Shown: one piece after another, positions 10,976 through 22,400 of the stretch | Layout of the letters: each line of letters starts with the position of its first letter | Numbering within the stretch: position 1 is the stretch's first letter | Assembly (NCBI RefSeq): GCF_016086655.4 | Contig: NC_052132.2 | Location: 10,914,805-10,978,804, forward strand | Origin: Lepeophtheirus salmonis | Lineage: Eukaryota; Arthropoda; Copepoda; Siphonostomatoida; Caligidae | Length of the DNA: 64,000 bases | Reading direction: 5' to 3' | Notes under the pieces: model-generated | The model's input: the letters and a program-made list of their open reading frames with translations, nothing else | The model's database searches: none | Told to the model about the DNA's origin: nothing | Made by a program: the position numbers and the translations under genes

Positions 10976-13900
10976 CGTAGCATTGTTGCTGTTTTTGTTT
11001 GTTATTGGTCCCTTTTTATATCTTAATTCAGTTGCGTATATATTAAAATTTTAATTAGATATAAATACTGCTAAATTTTACATAGTAAAAAGTTAATTTG
11101 GGCAGCTTTCTACACTCAATAACCTCCTTTGGCGTGCGCTCCGTATCGTATGGGATAAAACTTCTTAAAAACAACTACTCCTGCGTACAAATCCCATATT
11201 GGATAAGTAATCCCCCTTACAAATCCCATGTGTGAAAAGTACTCCGCTCTATATGTATGTGTATGAAATTATATTTACGAATGAATTAACAAATTCAGTA
11301 AAGGTCCATAATTGTTAATACTGGTGCATGTATCATTTGAATTTATTTTTCAATATTTATTGAAGGGTGTATTAACCACAGGGGAAAAACTAAATTCCGA
11401 AAGTCATCTAGACCCTTTGATGTTATGTACCACGAACTTTTCTACAAGAAAGAGAACTATTAAAAAACTGGAGAGAAAGTTGAATTAGGTTTAACGAAAT
11501 TTTGTCGTCATAATTTGGTTTCTTAATCAATCTCCTTCTTGTTACAGGTAACCTTTTCAAAAGCTGAAAAGAAAAGAGTAATTTGTTGTATTTACGAAGG
11601 TCTGAGAAACAATATTGAAAGTCAAAGTATGAGTTGACATAGGGAAGTAACGGCTATATGATTTTTTCAAGAGAGTATTTTCTAGATGGGAGTACATTAG
11701 ACTGTACCCAAATGACAAAAGTTGGGAGTTTGGTATCGTCTGATATTTTTTTTTTTATTCCTCTAAACAAGAAAATAACCATCAAACGTCCAAAAAAGGG
11801 GAAACTAGCCTCATGGTATGATTATTTTCGTCACGGTACACCCTAATGTACATATTCTATACAACACCGGCACAGAGGCACACAATAATAGCCACACGGC
11901 ATTCTTATTCGAAGGACACCTCAAAAATTTTGTATTGTTCTGTTTTTCTCAGCTGAATCTGAGGGGCATACTTTCAGAAATATACATTTTAGATCTAAAC
12001 TTGCTCCTGATTTAAAATTTAAACCTCCGTTAGTAAACATCCTTTTTAGACCGCAGTGAGTAAACTGGGTATGGTATTCACTTTCATGATAAACAGTTGA
12101 ACAAATATAGAATTACATCCTTTAAATCCTTTTACAATTGGAATTTTAGGAATTAGATTATAACTCATCAGTTTTGATGAGTTTGCTTGCATTTAATAAA
12201 ACAATATAGCTTGTACGCATTAGTTCTTGCTTTAAAAAAAGAAAAATGCAAGGAAGGAGAAGGAACAACATGGATACAAAACTATTAATTAAATTAACTA
12301 AACTTCGTTTAAAAATCCCTGAATATACTAATAAATGCTAAAGAACGAATAAATATAATTATTCCATTACCAAAACATACAAAACAAAATTGGCAACATA
12401 TCCTATAAAATAGTTGTGGATTATGAGTTCATGAAAAAATTTGTTATCGGCAATTCCGCAAAACTATTAAAAATGTCGAGTTTTTCCAAAATAAATTCGG
12501 TTGAAATAACTTGATTTCGAGAAAATGCATTAATTTAATCTTCTTGCAGGACACCAAATATGATGACTTCAATTTTAACTCATGAATATTATTATCAGTG
12601 GAGTTATTTGTGTTGAAATAATTTTTCATATTTCTAATGATACAAATTAATTAATAAAATCCTTTTTTGAATATTAGAAATTGAAGGACTTAGGTAATTT
12701 TCATTAAACGTACTAATAAATACTCACGAGCTTCATTTCAAATAGGTTAGTTATTAAAACTTATGTTAATTTTTTTTTTTTGTACAAAATTTATTTTTGA
12801 CGACAGTTGCAGGTTACTAACTACTCCAATGTATGATAGCGACTTACTGTTATTTACTTACTGGTTGAAAACTTTAGAATCTCGCTTGGAGAATGAAATT
12901 CCACCTGTTTAACTTCATTTACAGCCTGATTGACACATAATATAGAAAAAAGTATGTTATTTTACCCTGGGTTATGACTTTATAAGGAATCTGAGTAGAA
13001 AAACACAACTAAGTTGACTAATTAAAAAAGGAAAAAAAGTTGTTGCGTGTGTTTTTTTCTTAGTTAATCGGTCGTCGTAGTGTTAACTTCTCCCTCTGAA
13101 GTAAGCCTTATTGCCTCTCGTTGTTGTAAATTGTTTTGAAAATACATAATAAAATATATTTATCATACTTATATGTACAAATGCCATTTTAAATGTAAAA
13201 GCTTTTCCTCCTTATAGCTGAAATTTATTTTACCACGACAATCATATAACTAGCAGCTGATATTCACAAAGCCCTTAATTTATATATACTATGTGTTGGT
13301 CCTGCTGTCTCCTGGTGCTCTTATAAAAATCCCATCTCTTGTTACCTTTACATAATTGTATAAAATAAAATTTATAGTTAACAAAAAACACTTCGAGGTT
13401 TCACTCATTTTTCCATACCAGTAATTAACATATTATCCAACTCTTAAGGTATATGCTCTTAGAAAAATCCCATCTCTGATTATTCCATTACGTTTTTAGC
13501 TTTTTTTATGTTCTAGAAAATGCCCATTTGCAACTGTACTCGGTGTCCCTATCTATAATTGCATAAACATGTACCATTATTGTGTGTTTACTATTCACAT
13601 AAATATAAGCCTATATTTGCATTAAAGTAAATAAATAAATAACATTGCCGTAGTTAAATTGGTATATAGGTGTTTATTTCACATAATGTGTATATTCAAA
13701 TGTTGTTTGTCCTGATTTTTGTATGTAGAGACGTCGATTTGTGTATAAAAAATACAATATTATTATATTTTATAGCTACCACTTACAAACCTGAATGTAC
13801 CGGGTGAACTTCATGAATAGAGCCTCTTTTTAATTGAATTTTATGATGAAGTGAAAAGGTTTTTAAGAAGCTTTCTTTAATTATTCGGAAAAATATGTTT

Positions 13901-14389
13901 GTCACGCTTTATAAGCTTCAATCATGATCAGCTTAAGCTCGTATGCAGGGGCAGTTTCTGATATGTGTAATGTGGGCAAAAGCACAGGGCGCTATTCGTT
14001 AAGGAGTGGTATGAGGGCTTGCAAAAAAAATGTAGGTGTTTGCATTCATTTGCTCTGGTTTTTCTCATTTACACGTCAAGTCAACAGAAAAAAGTGTCAA
14101 TTTCTATTATCCCTTTTCGAACTAAGGAAAAAAAATCAGATTACTCATTTTAAATTAATTTAACATAAAATATAAAGGCAATAATAAAAAAATATATTGA
14201 ATCTCGATCCAACATATTTTAAAATGTTTGTACCGGATAGTAAATGTTTGCAAATATTCAATGTTTTTGACAACAACCACATATTAAAAAAATGAATAGT
14301 ACACCATATATTTAACACAAATTAGTCAATATGAATTAACATAATTCTGAGCAATAAGCGTGTATAGGTAAGTTTAGCCGGTTAGCGCT
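10976..14389. other. AT-rich stretch with small imperfect tandem repeats, no gene
   Basis: Two short duplications are visible. ACAAATCCCATATTGGATAA and ACAAATCCCATGTGTGAAAA lie about 32 bp apart (11188-11245). GCTCTTATAAAAATCCCATC and GCTCTTAGAAAAATCCCATC lie about 140 bp apart (13317 and 13456). The plus-strand frame at 13924-14163 (beginning MISLSSYAGAVSDMCN) is the least AT-biased open frame here, but I recognise nothing in it. Confidence 0.4.
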
Positions 14390-14580
14390 CTAGAGACTAG
14401 AGTACTCCTTTTACTTTTAATAGTACTGCTATTATTATTATCTTCTTTATGATGAGAGAACCTATAAATATTGAGTAACTACGTGTGAGTGCTGTTATGA
14501 AAAATAGAAAGTAACATTGAAAATTGTTAGGGAGTTATCTTCAATATTATTTAAGCAATGTTTGCCTGATCGTCGTTGCT
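14390..14580 (+). repeat. Repeat family R, 3' part
   Basis: Carries the GAGTAACTACGTGTGAGTG block, AAAGTAACATTG, and the terminal GGGAGTTATCTTCAATATTA...AAGCAATGTTTG block. The same blocks occur at 26880-26960 and, inverted, at 27195-27345. Confidence 0.6.
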
Positions 14581-15499
14581 TTCTCTTGTTTTCTTATTGT
14601 AGTTAAATAATTTTTATAGCAGTTATCAATTCCAGCCCTTTTGCATAATTTTTATGCCTAAAGCTTATTAAATGGGTCAAGAAATTTGAACGTCAAATCT
14701 GTTTCCTTCTGATAATATACTACATATCCATTTGACAACTATTTATGCATAAAGAATATTGATTAAATTTAAAATAACTTATGCACATAACCATGATACA
14801 GCTCCACACAACCTTCCATAATATTATAATTGATCATAGTCCTTACCAAAACGTACCTTTCTTAGATAGGTTGTATAAAAGTATATAATTTTTTTATGCC
14901 TTAAGGATTTTTCTTCTCATTCTTTTTTTTCATTTTTATCTACAAGTTTTACATTATTATCATAAATTCAATTGAATCGATTTCAAACTCATTAGCATTT
15001 CTTGCATTACACCATTTCTTCTTCACGTACTGGAATTTTTCAAATGCTTTAGAAAGCTTTCAATTACTGTATATTTAAAAATGAGTTATAGGCTATGTTT
15101 TCTATAAAAGGCAAGTTTACTTTTTTTTATTAGGTTGACAGATTTATAAATTATGAGTATCTCCAAATTTAATATTGTAGCTTTTTAAGTTAGGATCAGT
15201 GTCGGTCCTAGTTGTTATGATGCCCCAGTAGTGATATAAATTGTTTGTATTTTGGCCATGTTAAAATATGAATAAAATATATCTTTAAAAAAAAGCAAAA
15301 AAAACAACAACAACAAATCCTACTCTGTATCAATCACAATCAGTTTTTTATTTTAAACTTCGATGTTCCTTTCTTAAGAACGAGCTAATAATGATAACAT
15401 CATTGAAAAATAAAAGAACAATTTTCCGATTGCTAACGAGAAAAACCCGCTGCCGCTTCCTCGAACATATTTGATACACCTCCATTTAAAAATGTGAGT
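14581..15499. other. AT-rich non-coding stretch
   Basis: Nothing recognised. Confidence 0.4.
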
Positions 15500-15790
15500 C
15501 CCTGTTAAACTCAGTGTAGAATTGATGATCGAAAAGAAAATAAACAAATTGCCACTCCATCTTGAGCAATGGAAAAGTGGGTAGAATTACTTTAATGTAC
15601 AATATCCTCAATTCTTCTCCGATTCCAACAAGGAATTAAACTTATAGCTTTTGAGAAAACCTTCATTGTTACTCTGAGTCCTACATGAGAACACGCACAA
15701 GTTATTATGCTAAACTTAGAGATGCTCTTCTCAAGAATCCAATAATCAAGATAACAGCTTTAGAAAGTCATTCCCACTTTCTAAAAGATA
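15500..15790 (+). repeat. Repeat family R, middle part
   Basis: Contains CAACAAGGAATTAAACTTAT then CATTGTTACTCTGAGTCCTA and ACACGCACAAGTTATTA. These correspond to the blocks at 2110-2180, 26215-26300 and 45985-46060. Confidence 0.55.
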
Positions 15791-16232
15791 TTTATTCCCT
15801 AGATACATAATTAAAACCCTTATATTACATCATAATAATAAAAGAATCAATTTAATGTTTACTTTTTATGTCATCAAATGTATTTTATTTTTAATTCATT
15901 TAAAAAAATATTTTTTACTTCTTTCATTGTATTATTTCTTTTCATTCGATTAAATTTAGAATTGGTAGGTCATTCCATATATTTTAATAATTTATCACTT
16001 ATAAATTGGACTTAAAAAATATGAAAATTGAAGATTGTGTTCTTTTTCTAACTGCAATTTGTATTTTTATATTATTTTCCAAAGCTGTTATCATTATTTT
16101 CGAAGGGAGAGCAATAATTATAAAATAAAAACTAGTACGTGAAAGATGAAGAGTTTCGATGATGATTTGTTGAGGAGTTACAAGTAAGGTTTGGAGATTC
16201 AGGTGATTTTTTTACAACTCTGACTATACTTA
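15791..16232. other. AT-rich non-coding stretch
   Basis: Nothing recognised before the TIR at 16233. Confidence 0.4.
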
Positions 16233-16915
16233 ACGGGTGCAGCAAAAAAATATTTACATTTTCCCTCTAGTATTTTATCAAGTTGTATTAAGATATGTCA
16301 ATAAAATAAAAAGATGTAATATGATGTCATGCCTACCCTAATCATCGATGTAGAACCCTTGGCTGCAATAATGACTTCCAGGAGGCCACAGAAGGCCTTG
16401 CACCCATTGCAGATGTAGTCCTTAGACATGACATCCCAGTGCTGGTTGATGATGTCCTTGAGGTTGTGAATATTGGGGGACGGGGACGGTGCAGTCCTTG
16501 AACTAAACACACACCCAAAAAGTGAAGTCCAATGGGGTTGCATCTAGTGAGTAAGGGGGCCACATTTTCTTTGCCAGGAAAGGGAAGTTGTCCTCTAACC
16601 ACTTCTGGGCCTTTTTGGATGTGTGGGCAGGCGCACCATCCTGCTGGTACACTACGTTGATTTCTGGGCTCATGTGGGAGATCTCCAACTGCTTTGCAAT
16701 CTCAGTTGGTTTCTTGACAGTGTCTAAAAGTGTGTGGACCGAAATTCGTTGGTCACGTTCAGATGGCATTTTCTCAGGTTCTAAGAAGATCTATTTTTTG
16801 TTTTTTTCATTTTTTGTTTATTTTTAGTAATTGACCGGGACAATTTTACCGCATTCACAAAATCCTTGATTTATATAACAAAAACGAAGTGTAAAGATTT
16901 TTTCACTGCACCAGG
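16233..16915 (-). mobile_element. Internally deleted mariner-like element B (683 bp)
   Basis: The left end after TA (16231-16232) is acgggtgcagcaaaaaaata. The right end, reverse-complemented after TA at 16916-16917, is cctggtgcagtgaaaaaatc. Both continue into TTTACA. Family length is about 1.3 kb, so roughly half the element has been lost from the interior while both termini remain. A related right TIR (cttggagcggggaaaaaatc) ends the plus-strand element near 30770, which places the two in one lineage. Confidence 0.85.
16298..16769 (-). pseudogene. Mariner transposase with N-terminal HTH fused in frame to the C-terminal catalytic part
   Basis: From the ATG at 16767-16769 the minus strand reads MPSERDQRISVHTLLDTVKK then PTEIAKQLEIS, the first HTH, with the recognition helix just begun. 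The same uninterrupted frame passes directly into HMSPEINVVYQQDGAPAHTS and the second-Asp block (QQDGAPAHTS), then WLEDNFPFLAKKMWPPYSLD and ATPLDFTFW with the third Asp. The expected ~150 residues between, including the linker, second HTH and first catalytic Asp, are missing. A frameshift at about 16510-16540 moves the tail (INQHWDVMSKDYICNGCKAF, then IIAAKGSTSMI) to the next frame. The product could not be catalytic. The first half is an open 88-codon frame, and antisense frames over it are shadows. Confidence 0.85.
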
Positions 16916-16917
16916 TA

Positions 16918-17439
16918 TGTGAATTATTCGAATCCAAAACTGACTACGACTATTTAAAACTAATTGACTTCAATTCCATCTATTTGAATATATTCATACA
17001 GATCCAGATAATCTTCTTTCTGTTTTATTTAAATATCTTGAGTCCTCCAGGGGTTCTTTAAATCCTCCAGTTTCTTAATGGATGTAATGCATTGGCAGAC
17101 CAGTGGTGTTACAGATGTAATGGTTGCTGATTTGCCTTTGATTATTATTTAGAAAAATAACAACGGTTCATCTCGTTGCCTCCTCTGTGAATGGAACCTC
17201 AACTCCAGTTTAGTAATTTCAGTGTTACAAAATTAGACAAACGATTGTGTTTTTTTGTATAATACACAGGGATTAAAAAAAATGAATTCACACAGACACT
17301 TGGTTCTAGAGGCCCCGAAGAGGGCGCCAATTTCATCTTCAAGCCTTGTAAATATGTAATTCATTTTAATTGTGGATAAATAATATGTTAATGATAGTCT
17401 GGGAGTAACTTAAATACAAATACAGTTATTAGGATTGTT
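16918..17439. other. AT-rich non-coding stretch with a GC-richer patch
   Basis: A mildly GC-richer patch at 17290-17340 (TCTAGAGGCCCCGAAGAGGG) is unexplained. No coding similarity was found. Confidence 0.35.
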
Positions 17440-17700
17440 TTATTTGGCTAAATGCCCACTGATTTGGCCTTTTTTCTGTTTCTGTTTGGGTAAAAGATTG
17501 CGTGTAAACAACAAAATAAAGACTGTCACACCATCTTGCAGATAATATCTGCTTTTAGGGGTCTCGTGCCCCAATAAATTAATAAGATATCTTTTCATTT
17601 TTTCACAAAGATCAGATATAATCATTCAAAGAGCAAAGAAGAGGCACTTCACAGTGATCTGGGTCCGACAAAAACTCAAAACAGCGATTGTGTCTGATTG
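17440..17700 (-). pseudogene. Possible transposase fragment around a QDG motif
   Basis: The minus-strand frame includes LCEKMKRYLINLLGHETPKS then RYYLQDGVTV. The spacing and the hydrophobic-Q-D-G-V/A-T/P pattern resemble the second catalytic Asp block of mariner-like transposases (QQDGATAHT). The residues that should follow (HT and the next helix) are not preserved, so this is only suggestive. No TIRs were seen. It could equally be chance in a 61-codon frame. Confidence 0.3.
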
Positions 17701-17939
17701 TTTAACTCTTGGGTAGCACGGTATGGTATTGCAAACAGTGGATTTAGATCTCTTGTCAAAATATTCGAATAAATAATATTTAACTATAGGACTATAAAAG
17801 ATTTAGAATAAACAGGTTTTCAGGATAATCCATCTTCCAAATGTGTGTAAAAAGTCTATATAACAACATAAAATAGTCCAATAGTTGATGGAATCTGTTC
17901 TTTTTTTTTAAACCTTTCTATATCCCCTCTAACTTCAAC

Positions 17940-18210
17940 TATTTCAAATTATACAACTCCGACTCCATTCGACTACAACTCGTACAAAAAATATGGCCTC
18001 CAACTCCGACTATACAAGACTGAAATAGTAACTTCTTCTTGAACAAGGAGTCGAATGGAGGATTGACATCAATGTAATTCCTGCCTATGTCACTACTTGC
18101 TACAGAGTGGGATTTGGTTTGAATTAAAGAAAATCTGCTCACTGCTAATCTAATGAAATAACGTGACAGCTGAGCAGTTCTCCTTACTAACCACGTTCAT
18201 TTTTGATTTT
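17940..18210 (-). repeat. Repeat family R, minus-strand 5' part
   Basis: Reverse-complemented, it begins AATCAAAAATGAACGTGGTT and continues through a GCTGTCACGTTATTTCATTA block and an ACTCTGTAGCAAG...ACATAGGCAGGAATTAC block. These match the starts of the copies at 30960-31175 and 60430. Confidence 0.6.
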
Positions 18211-18384
18211 TTTTATCATTGCATAACGGTAAAATATAAATTATACTTCACTGTTCATATACTGTATTTTATTTCTTGATATCTTGTAGATAATATACAG
18301 ACCTAAAAATGAATTTAGTATGATACCTAAGTTTGATCAAAGAGGTTATTTTATATGATAATTAACACAAAATGAGATGTTGTG

Positions 18385-18745
18385 TGCAATAGAGTGTTTA
18401 CTATTTTGTAAAATTGACCAAATTCAAAATTCTCAGGGTTCACAAGATGTGTTTAGGTATTGGTGATGGACTTTTAAAAAATTTTATGTGCCCTCAAAAA
18501 CCGTTCCCCTCCATCTGGTTTAAGTTCCAGAAGTACTTCAAAATGAAATCAAATAAGAAAAAAAAATCTTATTATGATTAAGGCATAAGAAAAGAAAAAA
18601 ATTGATTTATTATTTTTTTGAATTTGTTAATTATTTTTTTTACTTTATTAAATATATGGTTTTGTAAGCTTAAACTCATGAAGTAACTATTGACGGAATA
18701 CAAATATAAATAAATATTTATGGATTTTCTATTTCTTCAGCAATT
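18385..18745 (+). repeat. Left arm of a ~360-bp inverted repeat flanking a LINE relic
   Basis: Pairs with 21585-21945 in inverted orientation. Examples: left AGTAACTATTGACGGAATAC against right (reverse complement) AGTAACTATTGACGGCATAC; left GACCAAATTCAAAATTCTCA against right GACCAAATTCAAAATTATCA; left CCGTTCCCCTCCATCTGGT against right CCGTTACCCTCCATCCGGT. Identity is roughly 75-85% by eye across the arm. The outer ends are near GTGTGCAATAGAGTG on the left and its inverse on the right. Confidence 0.8.
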
Positions 18746-18899
18746 TATTTAATCTATTATAAATGTTTGTTAGAATGACTTTTATCCTTTATTTATCATT
18801 GGAGAGTTAAATGCTGACTTATATAATACAATCCATCGCTACCCCATTCTTAAAATCTTTATCAAAACTCATAACAGAACTGAGTTTGAAAAATTATAA

Positions 18900-19460
18900 T
18901 TAGAATTTTGACCCCAAAAGAGATTGTGTCCTGATGAGTTGGCCAGAATACTTCTCGAATCGATCTGGTTCTCACCTCTTCATCTATCTTATCCAAAACT
19001 AAAAATGATTTTTACCGGCCTCGTTCTGATTCAGATCATAAGCTTATTGAAATTGTTTTGAAATTTTATAGACCTAAAAAAATGCTTTCAGTGACACTAA
19101 TGGTTATTGGAAGACAAAAATTTTATCAACAAACTTCCAACACTTTTATTAATCAATTTAACCCTTCTTTTAATTAAAAAAACTTGCTCATCATCCGATT
19201 CATAAAGTTAAATCTACTTCCTTAGGGTTTGTTCGTAAAGAAAGAAAGGTCGCTTCAAAAATATATTGAGGAAATGCAGGGAAAAAGTTCCTTATTTGTA
19301 CGTACTATTACTTCTGATACTATAAACTCATTTCGATCATCAAAAATTGCTGAATTTAAATTTATTGCAAAAGTAGACTCTGAAAATTTCGCCTGTAAAA
19401 AGTTAAAAAACCTTCTATCTGAACAACGTTTTCCACGTCTATCATTAAGAAAATTATAAA
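18900..19460 (+). pseudogene. Tx1/L1-like LINE endonuclease end and linker
   Basis: Readable blocks are CPDELARILLESIWFSP, then FYRPRSDSDHKLIEIVLKFY with the endonuclease SDH triad (Ser-Asp-His codons at 19031-19039), then NGYWKTKI where the family usually has G-x-W-x-x-N. A linker frame, open from 19229 to 19459, reads ERSLQKYIEEMQGKSSLFVR and FRSSKIAEFKFIAKVDSENF, a charged helical region expected before the RT domain. The frame changes several times before 19229. Upstream endonuclease motifs are gone. Confidence 0.65.
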
Positions 19461-19479
19461 TGAAGGCGATATAATGACA

Positions 19480-20350
19480 GAATCTAGGGATATATTGAAT
19501 CTTTTTCTGTTGTGCTCCCTAAAGACTGTTGGTGGGGAGAGAGTTAATTTTCCTCGGACAAAATTAGATTAGGACTCAATTTTTACTAAAGAAGTTATAA
19601 CTTCTTTTATCAAAAAGAACTTTAAAGATTGGAAAACGTTGGGGGCAGATGGTGTTAATGGCAAAATTTTGCTCGGTGAATTGATGGTGTTGCTCCTTAC
19701 CTGGTTGAGATAGGAAAGTCCATGGAAATATATCGGTATCTTCCGAAGTCGTTGAAGAAGGGCAAGATAGTCTTGATTCCCAAGAAATATCCGCTTACGG
19801 ATATCAATGACTGGAGATCAATTTCCGTTCTTAATGAAAGCTATAGAATCTGTTATGGTATTCGTGCAGCCAAATTGGAGCCAACTTTAAATTATAAGCT
19901 CGGTCTGAAACAGAAAAGATTCCTGTTGATTTCCACATATCAAGAAATATTCTAACTGGAATTGAGAGTTTATAAAATAAGGGGAGATTTCATGCCATAA
20001 TTGCAATTTACTTTTGTAAGGGCTTTGATACCATTTTACATGGACATATTTTGAGAGCAATAAATAAACTCCTTCCTAGAAGATTTTTTCAACCCAATTA
20101 GAGCTCTTCTATCAATGGGACGTCGAGTATTGCATTAAGTGATTTGGAAAGTGATCCAAATTGTTCCTGCAACTCGTTTTTACCGAAAAGGTCATTGATG
20201 AAGAAAATTGCCGGCCCTATAAGCTTTTTCATCGAAACTACATAGATTCCATAAAAAGACCAAAAAGTCATTTAGAATTAGGGTTGTCTTTGCTCTCTAA
20301 AATTATTCATAACATTTATCAAAAGATTATACTTCACCTTACAAGAAACT
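19480..20350 (+). pseudogene. Tx1/L1-like LINE reverse transcriptase, heavily decayed
   Basis: The frame open from 19722 to 19953 reads YLPKSLKKGKIVLIPKKYPL then TDINDWRSISVLNESYRICY. This matches the LINE RT motif (x-L-I-P-K-K-x-x-x-x-D-I-x-N/D-W-R-x-I-S-V-L-N), with NDWR starting near 19806. After a break, AIYFCKGFDTILHGHILRAI (about 19998-20060) supplies the F-x-K-A-F-D-type motif with the first catalytic Asp. The segment that should hold the S-x-x-Q-G-D-P-L-S-P and F/YADD boxes (20.1-20.35 kb) is frameshifted and I could not find either box. It is non-functional. Confidence 0.7.
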
Positions 20351-21283
20351 TAAAGTTTAAGTGACGTGCATTAATTTCGTCACATCCAGCCTAGAATTGA
20401 TTAATGCTAGGAACTGATTTTATTAATGACAAAATCAATGATTATTCTCATTCTTGGGAAGCTGTCTAGAGGATCGCCGTGAAAGGGGCACCAGTCTTTT
20501 TATCCTCTTCTACAATTGACATTGTGCGTCAGAATAGTAATAAAATGTGTTTCTTTAAAAATCTCATTGACCCAAAAAAGTTAGAATGGCAGCATTTTCT
20601 AAGAATATAATAACGGTTCATGATCTTGACCATAATTATTTCTTCAATAGTGGAAATTTGTTTTTTCTACTGGAAAGAGCTGCAATCATCCATCTCACTT
20701 CAATTTCGTGGCACTTAAGGATGAATTTTCCCTCCACCTTTAAAGAAAAGGCGGATAAAATCTGTGATGGATACTTAAATTGTTTGAATTTACTTAAAAA
20801 GTGGAAGAGGAAAATCACTATTTCCGTATCTAAAATCAGGGATACAAAGCGATCTACTGCCCAATGGGAAATATCCTCGGGTTGTCTATTTTTTAATACT
20901 CCCTGTAAGGACTTTTGCAAAATGTTCAACACCGTCATGCATGCGTTTGCAAGTTGGCCTGAACTCCAGATTTTGTGATATTTTATCCACTGAACATTAC
21001 TGGAATTACAGAGAAAATTACAACACCTTTAATTTTATTTTATCCTTAAAAAACAAAAGCTATGGAGTTTGCCTTATCAATCAGTAAAAGCAGGATTAAA
21101 GGTAGTAGTAAAGCCTATCTGAGTCGAAGAAATCAGAGCTATTCTGATCGCAACTTCAGCCCAATACTCTGCTTCTCCGTTAGGATTCGAAAGGCGCATC
21201 AGTCTTCATGTAACTATGCAGGGGACATATTACATTACTACCACTCATTGCCAGATTATAACTTATATTTTTTCCCTGTTTAA
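20350..21283 (+). pseudogene. Tx1/L1-like LINE C-terminal region
   Basis: A plus-strand frame of 130 codons (20586-20978) continues the LINE ORF. Legible stretches are SKNIITVHDLDHNYFFNSGN, LTSISWHLRMNFPSTFKEKA and GCLFFNTPCKDFCKMFNTVM. Upstream, LELINARN and SWEAV blocks lie in other frames. A further frame at 21062-21283 (LSISKSRIKGSSKAYLSRRN, ending DYNLYFFPV) may be the end of the protein or the 3' untranslated part. An antisense frame (20636-20938) covers the same bases and is a shadow. The assignment rests on position and orientation after the RT, since this region of LINE proteins is poorly conserved. Confidence 0.5.
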
Positions 21284-21584
21284 TGCACATCAACAAAATA
21301 ACAAAATATTGTTTTATCCCTTTATTTAAATATGATATAACCATTGCTCATTCTTTTTATGCAACATTAATCTATTTTGTGGCTTTGTTTTGTTTATTTA
21401 TTTATTGTCTAATTTTACAGAAGGAACTTTTTGTTAACTAACATCATATATAGCCATTTTTTAGGATGCCTTACTTTGGCTTAGGGAATAAATTTTAAAC
21501 TAGAATGTTTAATTAGTTATATATTTTTGGTATGTGACTTCTCTAAATAAATAAATTCATTAAGGAAAATATACATATATCTAT

Positions 21585-21945
21585 AAATTGTAGAATAAAT
21601 AGAAAATCTATAATAATTTTTCTATATTTGTATGCCGTCAATAGTTACTCCCTGAGTTTTAACTTACAAAACCGACTACATAATAAAGCCAAAAAATATT
21701 AAATTTTTTTTTCTTTTTTCTTATTCCATTATTGTGATTAGATTTTTTTCTTTTTTAATTTGACGTAATTTTGAAGTACTTCCGGTACACTGGATCTTTG
21801 ACCGGATGGAGGGTAACGGTTTTAAATGGCACTGAAAAAAACATTTAGGAGGTCATTGCATACACCTAAACATGAGAATTCATGACCAATGATAATTTTG
21901 AATTTGGTCAACTTTACCAAATAAAAGACTCTAATGTGCAAGTGA
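21585..21945 (-). repeat. Right arm of a ~360-bp inverted repeat flanking a LINE relic
   Basis: Inverted partner of 18385-18745. About 2.8 kb, with the LINE relic inside, separates the arms. Confidence 0.8.
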
Positions 21946-22219
21946 GTTTAAAATCTTACTTCTTTTACATATTTTTACTTCTTGGAAACACTTTCTTTAC
22001 TGAAATTGAACCCCAAGTTGAGAATATATGAATTTTGTGTGCACCACAGTTTTTTTCTAAGAAAAAAAGTAAGTATTTCTTAGTCAATAGTGTATTTATA
22101 ATGTTTAATTATAAAATACAAACTTACTGAATCGATATATTTTTTTTTGTTTTGAACTGGAACAGTTCTTTTAATTTTCTAAATATTTAACAATATTTTA
22201 TTTCCTTTTTGAGGAGTGG

Positions 22220-22400
22220 AACTCTTTGCATAAAGTGGGTGTGCTCATGTCTGAGAGATAGTTACACTAATAATTTGCTGGGGAGTTAAGTCCTAATATG
22301 ACTCAGAGTAGAATTGAGGATCGACAACTTAGTAATTTCTGCCTATATCATTGTTGGATACAGAGTTAGATTTTTATAAAGCAGTTTGTAGACAACATAA
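22220..22400 (-). repeat. Repeat family R, minus-strand middle part
   Basis: Reverse-complemented it reads ACTCTGTATCCAACAATGAT, ATAGGCAGAAATTACTAAG and CTCAATTCTACTCTGAGTCA, ending in CAGACATGAGCACACCCAC. This is the middle of family R. Its content overlaps the copy at 17940-18210, so the two are separate insertions, not one copy split by the LINE block. Confidence 0.6.

Larger units (their letters stand above)
18790..21295 (+). mobile_element. Tx1/L1-like LINE relic inside the inverted repeat
   Basis: Plus-strand pieces occur in LINE order: the end of an AP endonuclease (18.9-19.1 kb), a linker (19.2-19.5 kb), the reverse transcriptase fingers and palm (19.6-20.15 kb), and a long C-terminal region (20.35-21.28 kb). 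The 5' part of the ORF is missing. The style of the RT start (KGKIVLIPKK...DINDWRSISVLN) points to the Tx1/L1 branch rather than the Jockey-like element at 5.7 kb. Confidence 0.75.

Noticed and set aside
20636..20938. 100-codon minus-strand frame
   Set aside because: It is antisense to the plus-strand LINE frame at 20586-20978, which continues a recognisable LINE; no similarity in the minus-strand translation.
17940..22400. One family R copy split by insertion of the LINE/inverted-repeat block
   Set aside because: The two minus-strand R fragments share overlapping content (both contain the ACTCTGTA...ATAGGCAG block), so they are separate copies.
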